Shown piece after piece: positions 26,468-34,596 of a DNA stretch of 64,000 nucleotides. The translations under genes were made by a program, and so were the position numbers. Numbering within the stretch: position 1 is the first letter of the stretch; each line of letters starts with the position of its first letter. The notes under the pieces are model-generated. The model ran no database searches. It was not told the origin of the DNA and worked only from the letters and a program-made list of their open reading frames with translations. Source of the DNA: Streptomyces hayashii (GTDB taxonomy: Bacteria > Actinomycetota > Actinomycetes > Streptomycetales > Streptomycetaceae); NCBI RefSeq assembly GCF_024539815.1, contig NZ_JAHHIU010000078.1, positions 146,739-210,738 of the forward strand, in the 5' to 3' direction.

Positions 26468-26812
26468 TCAGTCCAGGCACATGCGCACGTCGCGGTAGAC
26501 GTACTTGCCGGAGACCCAGCCCGTCTTCTTGGTGTTCTTGTCGGTGATGTACACCCAGGTCGCGCCCTTGGTGGTCTTGTGCGACTTGTAGAGGACCCCG
26601 ACCGCGGTCGACTTGGTGGTCGCCTTCGAGCGGATGGTCACCGCGCTGGTGCCGTGCACCGCCCACGGAAGGTAGGGGTTGGTGGTGCAGGACGAGGCGG
26701 GCATCGCGGTGGCGACCGACTGCGGCACGGCGGTGGCCGCCGGGGCGGACAGCAGCGGCAGGGCGACGGCGGCCGCGGTGGCCGCGAGTACGGCTATGCG
26801 ACGTGCAGACAT
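26468..26812 (-). CDS. small secreted SH3-like protein
   Basis: A 114-residue protein with a clear signal peptide (RRIAVLAATAAAVALPLLSA, then APAATA). The mature part has two Cys and a bacterial SH3-like strand pattern: VTIRSKATTKSTAVGVLYKS, TWVYITDKN, TGWVSGKYV. Such domains bind cell-wall peptides or glycan. ATG 26812 follows GGAGG at a spacing of seven. It lies within the transfer region between the ATPase and relaxase blocks. A role in surface contact is possible; it could equally be an independent passenger gene. Confidence 0.75.
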   Translation of the reverse strand: MSARRIAVLAATAAAVALPLLSAPAATAVPQSVATAMPASSCTTNPYLPWAVHGTSAVTIRSKATTKSTAVGVLYKSHKTTKGATWVYITDKNTKKTGWVSGKYVYRDVRMCLD

Positions 26813-27018
26813 GTGCAAACCTCCATAAAAGGGGTGTGGTTGGGTAGGGGTGTGCCTCGGCGAGAGGTCGGTGGGCAGGCGCTGGCGGGGTGTCGTGTCA
26901 CCGGCGTCGCCGGGGCCTGGAAGGCGGGCCTGGCCGTGGTCAGGTCAGGGCGTTTCTGCCCGGTCGCTCCAGGAGGGAGCGGTCTGGGGGCGCGTCGCGT
27001 CGGCGTCGCGCGGTGGTG

Positions 27019-27357
27019 CTAGAACCAGCTGGCGGCGACCCAGCCCTTCGTGCCGTACGAGCTGGAGGAGAGACTCTCCCCGTAGTACCAGCGGTTGCCG
27101 TACTTGTTGACGGCGGAGCACTCCACCCAGAACTCGCCGGCGGAGTCGAGGTGGCCCTTGGACTTGTAGGCCACGCCGGGGCCGGTGCGGATGTTCGGCC
27201 ACTCCAGGTTGGGGCCCCACACGGAGTGGTTGCGGTCGTTGCGGGTGCAGGCGGACGAGCCGACGGCGGACGCGGGCGTGGCGACGGCGGCGAGGCCGCC
27301 GAGCAGGACCGCGGTGGCCGTCGTCGTCATGACGGCGTTGCGGATGCCGGATCGCAT
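27019..27357 (-). CDS. small secreted SH3-like protein
   Basis: A 112-residue protein with a signal peptide (NAVMTTTATAVLLGGLAAVA, then ATPASA) and a Trp/Tyr-rich domain: WPNIRTGPGVAYKSKGHLDS, WVECSAV, GNRWYYGESL, GWVAASWF. The RTGPG turn is typical of SH3b domains, and two Cys probably form a disulfide. It is a distant relative of the neighbouring secreted gene, not a close copy. Start ATG 27357 follows GAAGG. Confidence 0.75.
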   Translation of the reverse strand: MRSGIRNAVMTTTATAVLLGGLAAVATPASAVGSSACTRNDRNHSVWGPNLEWPNIRTGPGVAYKSKGHLDSAGEFWVECSAVNKYGNRWYYGESLSSSSYGTKGWVAASWF

Positions 27358-27453
27358 GAGAAGAAACCTTCGGTTGGAGGTGTTCGTCGAGGTGCGGGGG
27401 ACGCTGGAGACGCGGCCCCGCCCAGCGCGGCGGACGCGCTGGGGATCTGTGGA

Positions 27454-27579
27454 TCAGCCGTGCGAAGCTGGCTGATCGCCCTGACGGGAGCGGCGCCGTG
27501 AGTACGTCGAGGCACCCACGGCAGCGAGGCCGACAGCGAGCATTCCGTTTGCGACGACGGCGAGTTCACCAAGTGACAT
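27454..27579 (-). CDS. 41-residue membrane microprotein
   Basis: A short gene starting at ATG 27579: MSLGELAVVANGMLAVGLAA, then VGASTYSRRRSRQGDQ. One hydrophobic helix followed by a basic tail predicts a single-pass protein with the C-terminus inside. The coding strand just upstream has CCTTATTCGAAAAGCCCC, one of the recurring motif sites. Function unknown. Confidence 0.55.
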   Translation of the reverse strand: MSLGELAVVANGMLAVGLAAVGASTYSRRRSRQGDQPASHG

Positions 27580-27618
27580 CCAGGGGCTTTTCGAATAAGG
27601 CTTAACTCGACCTCGGTC

Positions 27619-28167
27619 TCAGCCGACCGCCGGCTCGTCGACCTCGACCTCAGTTGCCTGCTGCTGCTTGGCCTCGGGAGCCGGGGCCTGAGCCTGCGAC
27701 TCCTTGGCCGCCGCCCGTGCCTCGCGGGCGGCGCGCATGGACGCGAACTGGTTGTCCAGCGTCTTGTCGTCGACCTTGAACTCGGAGGCCTCGACGGACT
27801 TGGTGTTGACCACCAGGCCAGTGCCGCGCGTCGCGGGCATCACGTTGCCCTTGAAGCCGTAGGTGGTGCCGACCTCGTTGCCGTCCTTGTTCAGGATCGG
27901 CTCGGTGTTCGGACCCGCGGCCTTGATGATCTCCTCCATCTGACCGGTGGAGTACGGAGCGCCGTTGTTGTAGCGGACCTTGCCGTCCTCGCCCTGAACC
28001 CGATCGGACTTCAGATGCAGGTTCGTCTGCTCCGGACCGCGCGGATCTCGAGCGTCGAGCTGGACGTCGGCGTACTGGGACTTGCCGTCCTTGGTGACGC
28101 CGTTCTTGTAGACCTTGGCGATGAGGTTGACTCCGGTCATCGCGCCCTTGCCCTTGAGAAGTGCCAT
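27619..28167 (-). CDS. hypothetical plasmid-type protein, 182 aa
   Basis: A soluble protein; ATG 28167 follows AAGGAAGAG. The first ~140 residues are beta-rich (GVNLIAKVYKNGVTKDGKSQ; TYGFKGNVMPATRGTGLVVN), and the last 35 are Ala/Gln/Glu-rich and disordered. The layout, a compact beta domain with an acidic flexible tail, is like single-stranded DNA-binding proteins, but I see no diagnostic OB-fold residues. It sits next to the relaxase gene and may aid DNA processing; inference from position. Confidence 0.65.
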   Translation of the reverse strand: MALLKGKGAMTGVNLIAKVYKNGVTKDGKSQYADVQLDARDPRGPEQTNLHLKSDRVQGEDGKVRYNNGAPYSTGQMEEIIKAAGPNTEPILNKDGNEVGTTYGFKGNVMPATRGTGLVVNTKSVEASEFKVDDKTLDNQFASMRAAREARAAAKESQAQAPAPEAKQQQATEVEVDEPAVG

Positions 28168-28304
28168 GATCTCTTCCTTTCGCTTGTTCCGACTGCCCTC
28201 TGACAAGTCGGCCGCGATCAGTCACATCGTCCGGGCAAGGCATTGAGTCCCGCCGAACGCTCCTCACGCTAATACTCTCATAGAGCATTCGACAAGACTG
28301 GAGA
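28168..28304 (-). promoter_or_regulatory. AT-rich island, possible promoter or oriT region
   Basis: The coding strand contains TTGTCGAATGCTCTATGAGA and GTATTAGCG, with AAGACTAGTCTCCAGTCTT upstream, an imperfect inverted repeat. It lies immediately downstream of the relaxase gene. It carries the common motif and could also be part of a transfer origin, which is not otherwise found. Confidence 0.5.
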
Positions 28305-30593
28305 CTAGTCTTTCTGTTCGCGTTCGAAGTCAGTCGGGATAGGGGATGACTGCGAGTCGAATACCATTCCGGCGTTCGCTGTGGTCACAGCCTGATCGAC
28401 CTGGGCCTGGACCAGCACGACGAGGCCGGCGTCCAGTGACGAAGCCTTGGACCACCGCATCCGCTCGGCCTGCTCTCGCTCGGCGCGCAGCTCCGCGATC
28501 CGGGAGCGCAACACGAGGGTGCTGGATTTTTCGTCCGTCTGCTGAGGTGCCAGCTCCCGGGAGACCCGTGTCATCGCCGCGACATCGTCCACCGGCAGAT
28601 CGGGAATTGCCTCGGCCTGGCCGGACTGGTCCAGGTAGTCCATCGCCGCCAGCAGCAGCCGCCGGCGGTCCCTGGTCGTCTCGACGAAGGTCTGGTGTGC
28701 GTGCGGCCCGATCTCGACGTCGGTGACGAAGTCGTAGCCCAGGTGGTGCAGGTCCAGGGCCTTGACCTCGTCGAAGTCATACGCGGCACCGGCGACGATC
28801 TTGAAGTCCGTGCTGACCGCGTCGGTCTCCGTACTCGCCTGATCCTCGGCGCTCGACCCCACGCGCAGCACCAGGCCGGAGGAAGCGAGATCGGCCCGCA
28901 GGTTATTCAGCTTCTGGTCATAGGACTGCTTCATTGTCCGGATACGCGCGTCCAGCACCGCCCGGCCGCGCTTGCCCTCGGTCAGGAGCCTGCCGCCGGG
29001 CTGATCGTAGATCGTCCGGCCCAGGTTCTCGGCCTCCTCGGGGTCTTTCATCCGCTGCAGGGAGGCATCCGCGCGCAGCGCCATGAGCGAGAGCAGCCGC
29101 TGGCCGTAGGTCGCCACGTCCTGCTGCTGCTCGTACCACTGGCCGCCGTCCCCGGGGAAGGGCAGGAAGTGCCGGTACTTGCTCATCAGCCGCCGGTGGT
29201 AGTTCTCCTCGAAGCGGTAGAAGTCGTAGAGCGGGCGCGAGTCCTCGGCGGCGACGTCGGCCTTCTCGGCCTGTTCCCACTGGTGCGCGAGGTCGCGGTA
29301 GACCCCGGCCTTCTCCCGGTGGTGCTGCAGGCGTGAGGCGTAGCTGCGCAGCCGGAAGCCGAAGGAGACCAAGTCGGCCTCCCTATTCTCGTCTTCGCCC
29401 TGCAGGTCCGCAGCGAGCACCGCCATCTGCTGGTAGTCCATCCCCATGACTTCGAGCATCGGCGTGCGCACCCGCAGCTCCGACTCCGGCATGGCCCGCA
29501 GCATCTGGTAGATGCCGTTGACGGCGCGCTCCATGATCTGCGTACGTCCCTGCTCGACCAGCTTCTGCCATTCCTCCGTGCTCAGAGACTCCTTCGCGCG
29601 GCGCTCGTTGGCGTAGTCGACGATGCGTTCCATGGCCTCCGGCATCGGGGACCCGGCACGGTCGAGTTGCTCCTTCACGACCTCGGTCACCAGTTGGTTC
29701 GCCTTGCGCATGCGGGCGTCATGCGAGCCGGCGCGCCACAACGATCGGTCTGCCGGCAGGCAGGCGAGCAGGAACTGCGGCAGGGACTCGGCGCGGATCC
29801 GCTCGTGCGCCCACCGCTTGATGAAGGTGGTGACGTTGCGCCGCTCGTAGCCGACGGCGCTGGAGAGATGAGCCACCGCATGCTTCTCATCGAGCCAGGC
29901 GTCAACACCGCGGCGGAGCCTGGACTTGTGCCGGTCCAGGAGCTTGCCGCGCTGCGTACCGTTCTTCGTCACCTGGCCCCGGCCGCCGTCGACCATGGCC
30001 AGGTGGCAGTGCACGTGCTCGGTGTCGACCTGGATGACCCCGACGTAGCGCAGGTCGTCGAAGCCGCTGGTGCCCGAGCTCATCCGCTCCAGACCGTGCA
30101 TGATCGCCATGCGCAGCTTCATCTGGTCGATGTGGCCGCGGTAGTCGCCGCGTGCCTCGCAGTGGAAGTCCTGATCGACGATGCGGTGCTTCCTCAGGTA
30201 CTCCTCGTCGAAGGACAGCACCGTCTTGAGCACGGTCTTGCCGTTCTCGAAGTGCTGCTGGATGTCGTTGCCGACCGCGCGCAGCTGCTCGTCGGAGAGT
30301 GAGACCGAGCCGTAGCCGAAGGCCACGCCGCCGTCGCCCTGGGCCTGGCGCATCTCATGCTTCGCCGCGCCCCGCGAGATACCGGCGCGCTCAACGGCAG
30401 ACTCCCGCGCCATGTAGCGCATGATGAAGTCGTCGGTGCGCAGGCGCTGGATGGGAGCCAGCGACTCGGTCGCCTGCTCGCGGGCCATGTACCGAGTGAC
30501 GTAGTCGCCCGGCGTCGCACCGCGCGATCCCCTGCCGCCGGGCAGCGGCACGCTGAATTCGTTGACCACGATGATGTCCTGCTTCAGGCCCAT
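28305..30593 (-). CDS. MOB-type conjugative relaxase
   Basis: A 762-residue protein expected to nick the element at oriT and lead the strand into the recipient. The histidine triad is EHVHCHLAMVD (HVHCH at 193-197), the metal-binding motif III of HUH relaxases. Two copies of a Tyr motif lie near the N-terminus, GDYVTRYMARE (~29-39) and DDFIMRYMARE (~54-64), like the YxxY region of MobP2-type relaxases. The rest is helical with an acidic, Gln-rich C-terminus. The duplicated Tyr block is unusual. ATG 30593 follows GGGAG. The MOB subfamily is tentative; the relaxase call is firm. Confidence 0.85.
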   Translation of the reverse strand: MGLKQDIIVVNEFSVPLPGGRGSRGATPGDYVTRYMAREQATESLAPIQRLRTDDFIMRYMARESAVERAGISRGAAKHEMRQAQGDGGVAFGYGSVSLSDEQLRAVGNDIQQHFENGKTVLKTVLSFDEEYLRKHRIVDQDFHCEARGDYRGHIDQMKLRMAIMHGLERMSSGTSGFDDLRYVGVIQVDTEHVHCHLAMVDGGRGQVTKNGTQRGKLLDRHKSRLRRGVDAWLDEKHAVAHLSSAVGYERRNVTTFIKRWAHERIRAESLPQFLLACLPADRSLWRAGSHDARMRKANQLVTEVVKEQLDRAGSPMPEAMERIVDYANERRAKESLSTEEWQKLVEQGRTQIMERAVNGIYQMLRAMPESELRVRTPMLEVMGMDYQQMAVLAADLQGEDENREADLVSFGFRLRSYASRLQHHREKAGVYRDLAHQWEQAEKADVAAEDSRPLYDFYRFEENYHRRLMSKYRHFLPFPGDGGQWYEQQQDVATYGQRLLSLMALRADASLQRMKDPEEAENLGRTIYDQPGGRLLTEGKRGRAVLDARIRTMKQSYDQKLNNLRADLASSGLVLRVGSSAEDQASTETDAVSTDFKIVAGAAYDFDEVKALDLHHLGYDFVTDVEIGPHAHQTFVETTRDRRRLLLAAMDYLDQSGQAEAIPDLPVDDVAAMTRVSRELAPQQTDEKSSTLVLRSRIAELRAEREQAERMRWSKASSLDAGLVVLVQAQVDQAVTTANAGMVFDSQSSPIPTDFEREQKD

Positions 30594-30629
30594 CGTCGCT
30601 CCCTTTCCTGTCTCGGTACCGATGCACTA

Positions 30630-30664
30630 CGGCCCCGGCTGCTGTTCGCCAGCAACCGGGGCCG
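30630..30664. terminator. strong hairpin upstream of the relaxase
   Basis: CGGCCCCGG (30630-30638) pairs with 30656-30664, with an inner CTGCTG/CAGCA pairing around TTCGC. It follows the gene ending at 30688 on the - strand and precedes the relaxase gene. It can act as a terminator; a structural part of oriT is an alternative. Confidence 0.7.
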
Positions 30665-30687
30665 CGTTCGTCATGCCTGATCCGTCC

Positions 30688-31737
30688 TCAGGACCCCAGG
30701 CTCTGCTCGCCGTCCTCGCCGAAGTCCAGATCGGCCGCACGCTGGGCCACCTGGCGCTTGCGCTCGTCCAGACTCGGGACGGGCTTGACCTCACGTCGTC
30801 GGGTCTCCTGTTTCTGCTCCTCCAGCTCCAGGTCGAGATCCAGGTTCGGGTCGCGCTGCGCCTCACGGGCCGAAATCGGGGGATCGAACGGCTCCTCCTG
30901 CTCCTCGGCCGGGTGCAGAGCCCCAGCCACGCGCTCCCGGTAGAGGTTCTCCGTGGTGCCCTCGGTGCTCGCGCGCTCGGTCTGGTACTGCTCCCGTTCG
31001 GCGGCGATCTCCGCCTCGATCTGCTGCAGACGCGCGCTCATGCCGTCAGCGACCGGCGCTGCCTCAGGCACGGGCGATCCGACGACCTGCTTGACCTCGG
31101 TGTCCAGGCCCAGCTCGTCCTCGGTGAACAACGAGTTGATCGCGTCCGAGCGCGCCTTCAGCCCACGTGTATCGACTACGGCCTCAGCCCGCGGGACGCC
31201 GTCCTTGGAGTGGTCGGCGAAGTAGCCGGCGAGGTCGTAGCCGCTGGACTCGAGATCGATCTCCAGGCCTCCGATGTCGTGGATCTGGGTGAAGACCACG
31301 GGCGCATCGCCTTCGGTCTGCGCCCCCGACGGAGCGAGGACAAGCATGTCCGCCGTGGCCGGCAGCTCCCACTCGATCCCGGTGACCTGCTCGGGCACGG
31401 CGAAGCCGCTCGTGAAGTAGCCCTTGCTGGCGAGCACGACCAGCTGCTGGTCGTCGAACTCGTAGAAGGCGTCTACCTTCTCGCCCTGGCCGGGGGAGTA
31501 GGTCACCTGGGAGATGCCGAACGGCAGGGCCTTGGCCGGGGTGACCGAGCGCAGTTCGCCCGTCATGTGCAGATACGGGCGGTAGTTCTCCTCCTTGCCC
31601 CGGTGCTTGAGGTCGAGCGATGCGACCATGACGCCGAGCTCGGCGGTCACCCCCTCCAGCCGGTACGTCTCCACTCCTCGTTCACGCAGGACACGGTGGG
31701 CCCATACGTCGTTCATCGTCAGTCCTGCGGTGCGCAT
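30688..31737 (-). CDS. hypothetical protein of the transfer operon, 349 aa
   Basis: ATG 31737 follows GAGGAG and overlaps the previous stop in TGATG. Residues 1-200 are globular and beta-rich (YRPYLHMTGELRSVTPAKAL; FTQIHDIGGLEIDLESSGYD). The C-terminal 150 residues are charged and helical with many Glu/Arg/Gln and look disordered or coiled. No family recognised, no signal peptide or membrane segment. Being last in the series of VirB8-like and membrane genes, it may be a cytoplasmic part of the transfer machine; inference. Confidence 0.7.
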   Translation of the reverse strand: MRTAGLTMNDVWAHRVLRERGVETYRLEGVTAELGVMVASLDLKHRGKEENYRPYLHMTGELRSVTPAKALPFGISQVTYSPGQGEKVDAFYEFDDQQLVVLASKGYFTSGFAVPEQVTGIEWELPATADMLVLAPSGAQTEGDAPVVFTQIHDIGGLEIDLESSGYDLAGYFADHSKDGVPRAEAVVDTRGLKARSDAINSLFTEDELGLDTEVKQVVGSPVPEAAPVADGMSARLQQIEAEIAAEREQYQTERASTEGTTENLYRERVAGALHPAEEQEEPFDPPISAREAQRDPNLDLDLELEEQKQETRRREVKPVPSLDERKRQVAQRAADLDFGEDGEQSLGS

Positions 31738-32261
31738 CACTTGCTCCTCTTGCGGTTGGTCTTGCTCTGGTTGGTGATCCTGGTCTTGGACTTCGGTGTG
31801 ACGTCGGCGCCGGTCGCCTCGCCCCGGGAGTCCTGGACCTTCGCGATCATCCGCGTTGCCCAGCGCCACATGCCGCGCATTACGACGATCTCGCCCGCGG
31901 CGAGCAGTGCGACCAGGAAGAGAAGCGGCATCAGCCACATGGCGATGGTTCCGTCCGCACTGAGCGCACCCCGGGATGCGCCCGACCGCTGGTGCAGCCA
32001 TGCACCCAGCAGCGGGATGATGACCCGGGCTGTGATGAACGCCAGCAGGTAGTCGGCGAGAAGAACGATGGCCCGGAAGAACCCCGCCCACACCACGACG
32101 GAGAACCTGCCGGTCTCCTTCTTCGGGGCCAGACGCCGCCATCCAGTGCGCAGCTTCGAGTCCTTCTGCTCCTTCACGGGCTTCACCGTGGTCTTCTTCG
32201 CCGTCGCGGCCGTGCTCGTCGGGGCGGTCGTCTCGGTCTTCTCCAGAGTCTGGGTCGACAT
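31737..32261 (-). CDS. two-TM membrane protein of the transfer operon
   Basis: A 174-residue protein: a basic, Thr-rich N-terminus (~1-50), a hydrophobic region at ~55-87 (AGFFRAIVLLADYLLAFITA), another at ~107-127 (AMWLMPLLFLVALLAAGEIV), and a basic C-terminal tail. In size and topology it is like a VirB3 or PrgI-type inner-membrane subunit, but no sequence motif confirms this. It overlaps the next gene by one base and follows the second VirB8-like pair. Confidence 0.65.
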   Translation of the reverse strand: MSTQTLEKTETTAPTSTAATAKKTTVKPVKEQKDSKLRTGWRRLAPKKETGRFSVVVWAGFFRAIVLLADYLLAFITARVIIPLLGAWLHQRSGASRGALSADGTIAMWLMPLLFLVALLAAGEIVVMRGMWRWATRMIAKVQDSRGEATGADVTPKSKTRITNQSKTNRKRSK

Positions 32262-32324
32262 GTTCGTGTCCTTACGTCTCGTCGGGGTCTTCTGCGACGC
32301 GTGCTGCAGCGGTGGGCGCTTTGC

Positions 32325-33035
32325 TCACCCGGTCGGCTTGAGGGAGGGCTGTTCCTCGCTGGCGGCAGCGAGGGCGTCGCGGGTCTTGCTGGAGGCCCGA
32401 TAGGCGTCCAGCGACGTCACCGTGCCGTCCTGAGAGGTGGAGTAGGTGAAGACCGTGAACTCGCTCTTGGCAGCGCTGTTCTGATCCGGCCCGACGCGGA
32501 CCGGATCGAGCCGGGCCACCCCCGTGTAGGAGTAGTTCAGGCCCTGCACCCGACTCACACCGATGTCCAGATCAGCGAGCGTGTACGTCGTCCCAGCGCC
32601 CTTCGTGGCTCCGGTCGCCGTCATCCACTCCGGCACGAACTCGGTGAGCACCCGGGACTTGTGGTCGAGGAAGCCGTAGCGCGCGTCGAGCAGTACCTGC
32701 TGCTCCTTGACGGTCCGGGTCGACGCCGAGCTGTCGGTGAGGCTGAGCAGGAGGGACCGGCCCGTCGCCCTGTCACGGTTCACCCGCTCGATGTCCATGC
32801 CCGGCAGCTGAACCAGCAGCGCCGTGTGCTGTGTTGCGAGCTTGGCCTGGGCGTCGCCGAGGTTGCCTTGGAGCTTCTGAACAACCGCATCGGTCTGGGT
32901 GCCCGACGAGGCCGGGCCGTCGCTGAGCAGGCTGGCTCCGAGCGTGACCACCGAGAGCGCGAGCAGCGCCCCAGTACCGCCGAGCAGGATCTTCCCGGCG
33001 TGCTGGCGCAGCTTGTCCTTGATCTCCTCCTTCAC
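32325..33035 (-). CDS. VirB8-like protein, type A, copy 2
   Basis: A 236-residue single-pass protein: a short cytoplasmic tail, one membrane segment (~14-34), a coiled coil, then an external domain with the helix-plus-curved-sheet pattern of VirB8/TcpC (NTF2-like). It is homologous to the gene at 33895: compare LLLSLTDSS with LLLSMAFTW, ARYGFLDHKSRVLTEFVP with SRFGLTENETFLKSFMP, and the endings VTSLDAYRAS and VSNLSGVPAS. GTG 33035 has AGGAGG upstream and overlaps the preceding stop by four bases. VirB8 proteins organise the core of conjugation channels at the membrane. Confidence 0.75.
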   Translation of the reverse strand: MKEEIKDKLRQHAGKILLGGTGALLALSVVTLGASLLSDGPASSGTQTDAVVQKLQGNLGDAQAKLATQHTALLVQLPGMDIERVNRDRATGRSLLLSLTDSSASTRTVKEQQVLLDARYGFLDHKSRVLTEFVPEWMTATGATKGAGTTYTLADLDIGVSRVQGLNYSYTGVARLDPVRVGPDQNSAAKSEFTVFTYSTSQDGTVTSLDAYRASSKTRDALAAASEEQPSLKPTG

Positions 33036-33820
33036 GGTGCTTTCACCTCCTGCCTCAAGGCCTCGCCGGTGGCCGTTGTGCCGGTCTGGATGTTCACGAA
33101 CGCCTTGCGGACCAGGTCGTAATCGGCGCGGGCCCAGGCCAGGACCGCCGGCCTCTCGCCCGCACCCGTCCTGGTCTCCATCGCCAGCCAGGTCACCGTG
33201 ATGGTGCTGTCGTCGTTGACCAGGTAGGGCACCTGAGCGACCCACTCAAAGCCGGAGCTGAAGCTCATCGGGATCCCGACGCCGGCCGCCACGTCCTTGT
33301 CACCGGCGAGCAGATACCACGGCCCCAAGTCCGCCTGGTGCACCGAGGGGGCGAAGTAGGGGATGAGGTTGCGCAGCGTCGACTCAGACGTCGCCGTGAC
33401 GAGCGTGCCGCCATCTGCCGCCACGCTGGGCGTCTGGTAGCGGTAGTCGTTCTGCAGCTTCACGACCTGTCCAGCCGCCGTCAGGGCCGCGATCAGACCA
33501 CGCTCGGCGTCGTCGGCCTTCGGCAGCGCCGCCGTTTTCGCCTCGGTGCTCCTGATCTGCTCCTGCAGCGAGGAGATCTCCGGCGCAGCCCTATCGCTCA
33601 CCGCGCTCTCACCGCCGGAGAACCCCGCAGAGAGTACGAAGCACAGCAGTGCGCCCACACCCATGCTCACGCCGACCACAAGGGTGCGCTTGCGCAGGCC
33701 GCCCGCGGGCTCCGTCTGCGCAGGAGTGTCCGCGCCCTCCTGTGAGGACGCGGACGTCGCGACGAAGCGCGTCTTGCGCACTGCCCCCCCACCCGACTCA
33801 TCGGTCTGTGTCGATGCCAT
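33032..33820 (-). CDS. VirB8-like protein, type B, copy 2
   Basis: A 262-residue single-pass protein: a polar N-terminus of ~45 residues, a membrane segment (~48-68), a coiled coil (~75-95) and an external domain. It is homologous to the gene at 34593: both have a Trp-Tyr pair, a W-x-V strand, ...WLAMETRTG or WLCRDTKSG, then VLAWARADY or VLAWASARY near the C-terminus. ATG 33820 is the first gene after a short promoter-like island, and its stop overlaps the next gene (GTGA). It probably forms a complex with its overlapping partner. Confidence 0.75.
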   Translation of the reverse strand: MASTQTDESGGGAVRKTRFVATSASSQEGADTPAQTEPAGGLRKRTLVVGVSMGVGALLCFVLSAGFSGGESAVSDRAAPEISSLQEQIRSTEAKTAALPKADDAERGLIAALTAAGQVVKLQNDYRYQTPSVAADGGTLVTATSESTLRNLIPYFAPSVHQADLGPWYLLAGDKDVAAGVGIPMSFSSGFEWVAQVPYLVNDDSTITVTWLAMETRTGAGERPAVLAWARADYDLVRKAFVNIQTGTTATGEALRQEVKAP

Positions 33821-33894
33821 TAGTCCTCAACTCGCCGTTTCACTCGAATACCAGGACAACTCTATCAATGAGACGAGTCGAAAGGGAGTCTTGG
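33821..33894 (-). promoter_or_regulatory. promoter-like island between the duplicated pairs
   Basis: The coding strand carries GACTCCCTTTCGACTCGTCT and CATTGATAGAGTTGTCC. It resembles the island before the polymerase gene (CTTTCGATAG) and lies at the junction of the two VirB8-like gene pairs, so the promoter may have been duplicated with the genes. Confidence 0.5.
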
Positions 33895-34596
33895 TTATCC
33901 GGAATAGCGAGTCTCGCCACTCGCCGGGACGCCGGAGAGATTCGAGACCTTGCCCTGGGCGTCGACCGTGACGAAGAGCAGCGCGCGCCGGTGCGCCGTG
34001 ACACTGGCTTTGCTCGCCTTGTTCTGGGACACCGCGTCGGAGGTGACCTCGACGTCGGCCAGGACGGCGTAGGTGTAGACGCCCGCCTTGACGTCGACGA
34101 CCTCGATGTCCGGATCCGCGCCGAGGGCCGAGTTCAGGCCGACCGTGTCGATGTAGTAGTAACGCCGCCCCTGGGAGTCCTCGTTGAACCTCGACGAAGG
34201 CATGAACGACTTCAGGAACGTCTCGTTCTCGGTGAGGCCGAACCGGCTCTTCAGGCTCTCGCGCGCCGCCTCGTAGCTCTGTCCCGAGTCCCACGTGAAG
34301 GCCATCGAGAGCAGCAACTTGATGCGCCCACCGTCGGTGCTCAGCCGGTTCTGACTGACCCCCAGGGCCGCCATAACGTCCGCGTTCACCTGCTCGGCGT
34401 TCTTCTTCTGGATGCCTGCTAGATGTCCCTCGACGTCGTTGATCTGGGCTTCCTGCTCAGCCAGGGCCGCGTGCTGGCTGCCCCAGGTCATACCGGCAGC
34501 CGTCGCGACGACCGTGAGGACCGCTGCCGTCACCAGGACCGAGAGATTGCGCCGGAAGTACCCCCGCCGCGTGGGTACTGCCGTCTGCTCCGTCAT
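33895..34596 (-). CDS. VirB8-like protein, type A, copy 1
   Basis: A 233-residue single-pass protein: an N-terminal cytoplasmic tail of ~16 residues, a membrane segment at ~18-40 (LSVLVTAAVLTVVATAAGMT), a coiled coil at ~42-65, then an external alpha+beta domain with the VirB8-like strand order and an ending LLFVTVDAQGKVSNL. Paralogue of the gene at 32325. ATG 34596 overlaps the preceding stop (ATGA), as in the other pair. Confidence 0.75.
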   Translation of the reverse strand: MTEQTAVPTRRGYFRRNLSVLVTAAVLTVVATAAGMTWGSQHAALAEQEAQINDVEGHLAGIQKKNAEQVNADVMAALGVSQNRLSTDGGRIKLLLSMAFTWDSGQSYEAARESLKSRFGLTENETFLKSFMPSSRFNEDSQGRRYYYIDTVGLNSALGADPDIEVVDVKAGVYTYAVLADVEVTSDAVSQNKASKASVTAHRRALLFVTVDAQGKVSNLSGVPASGETRYSG

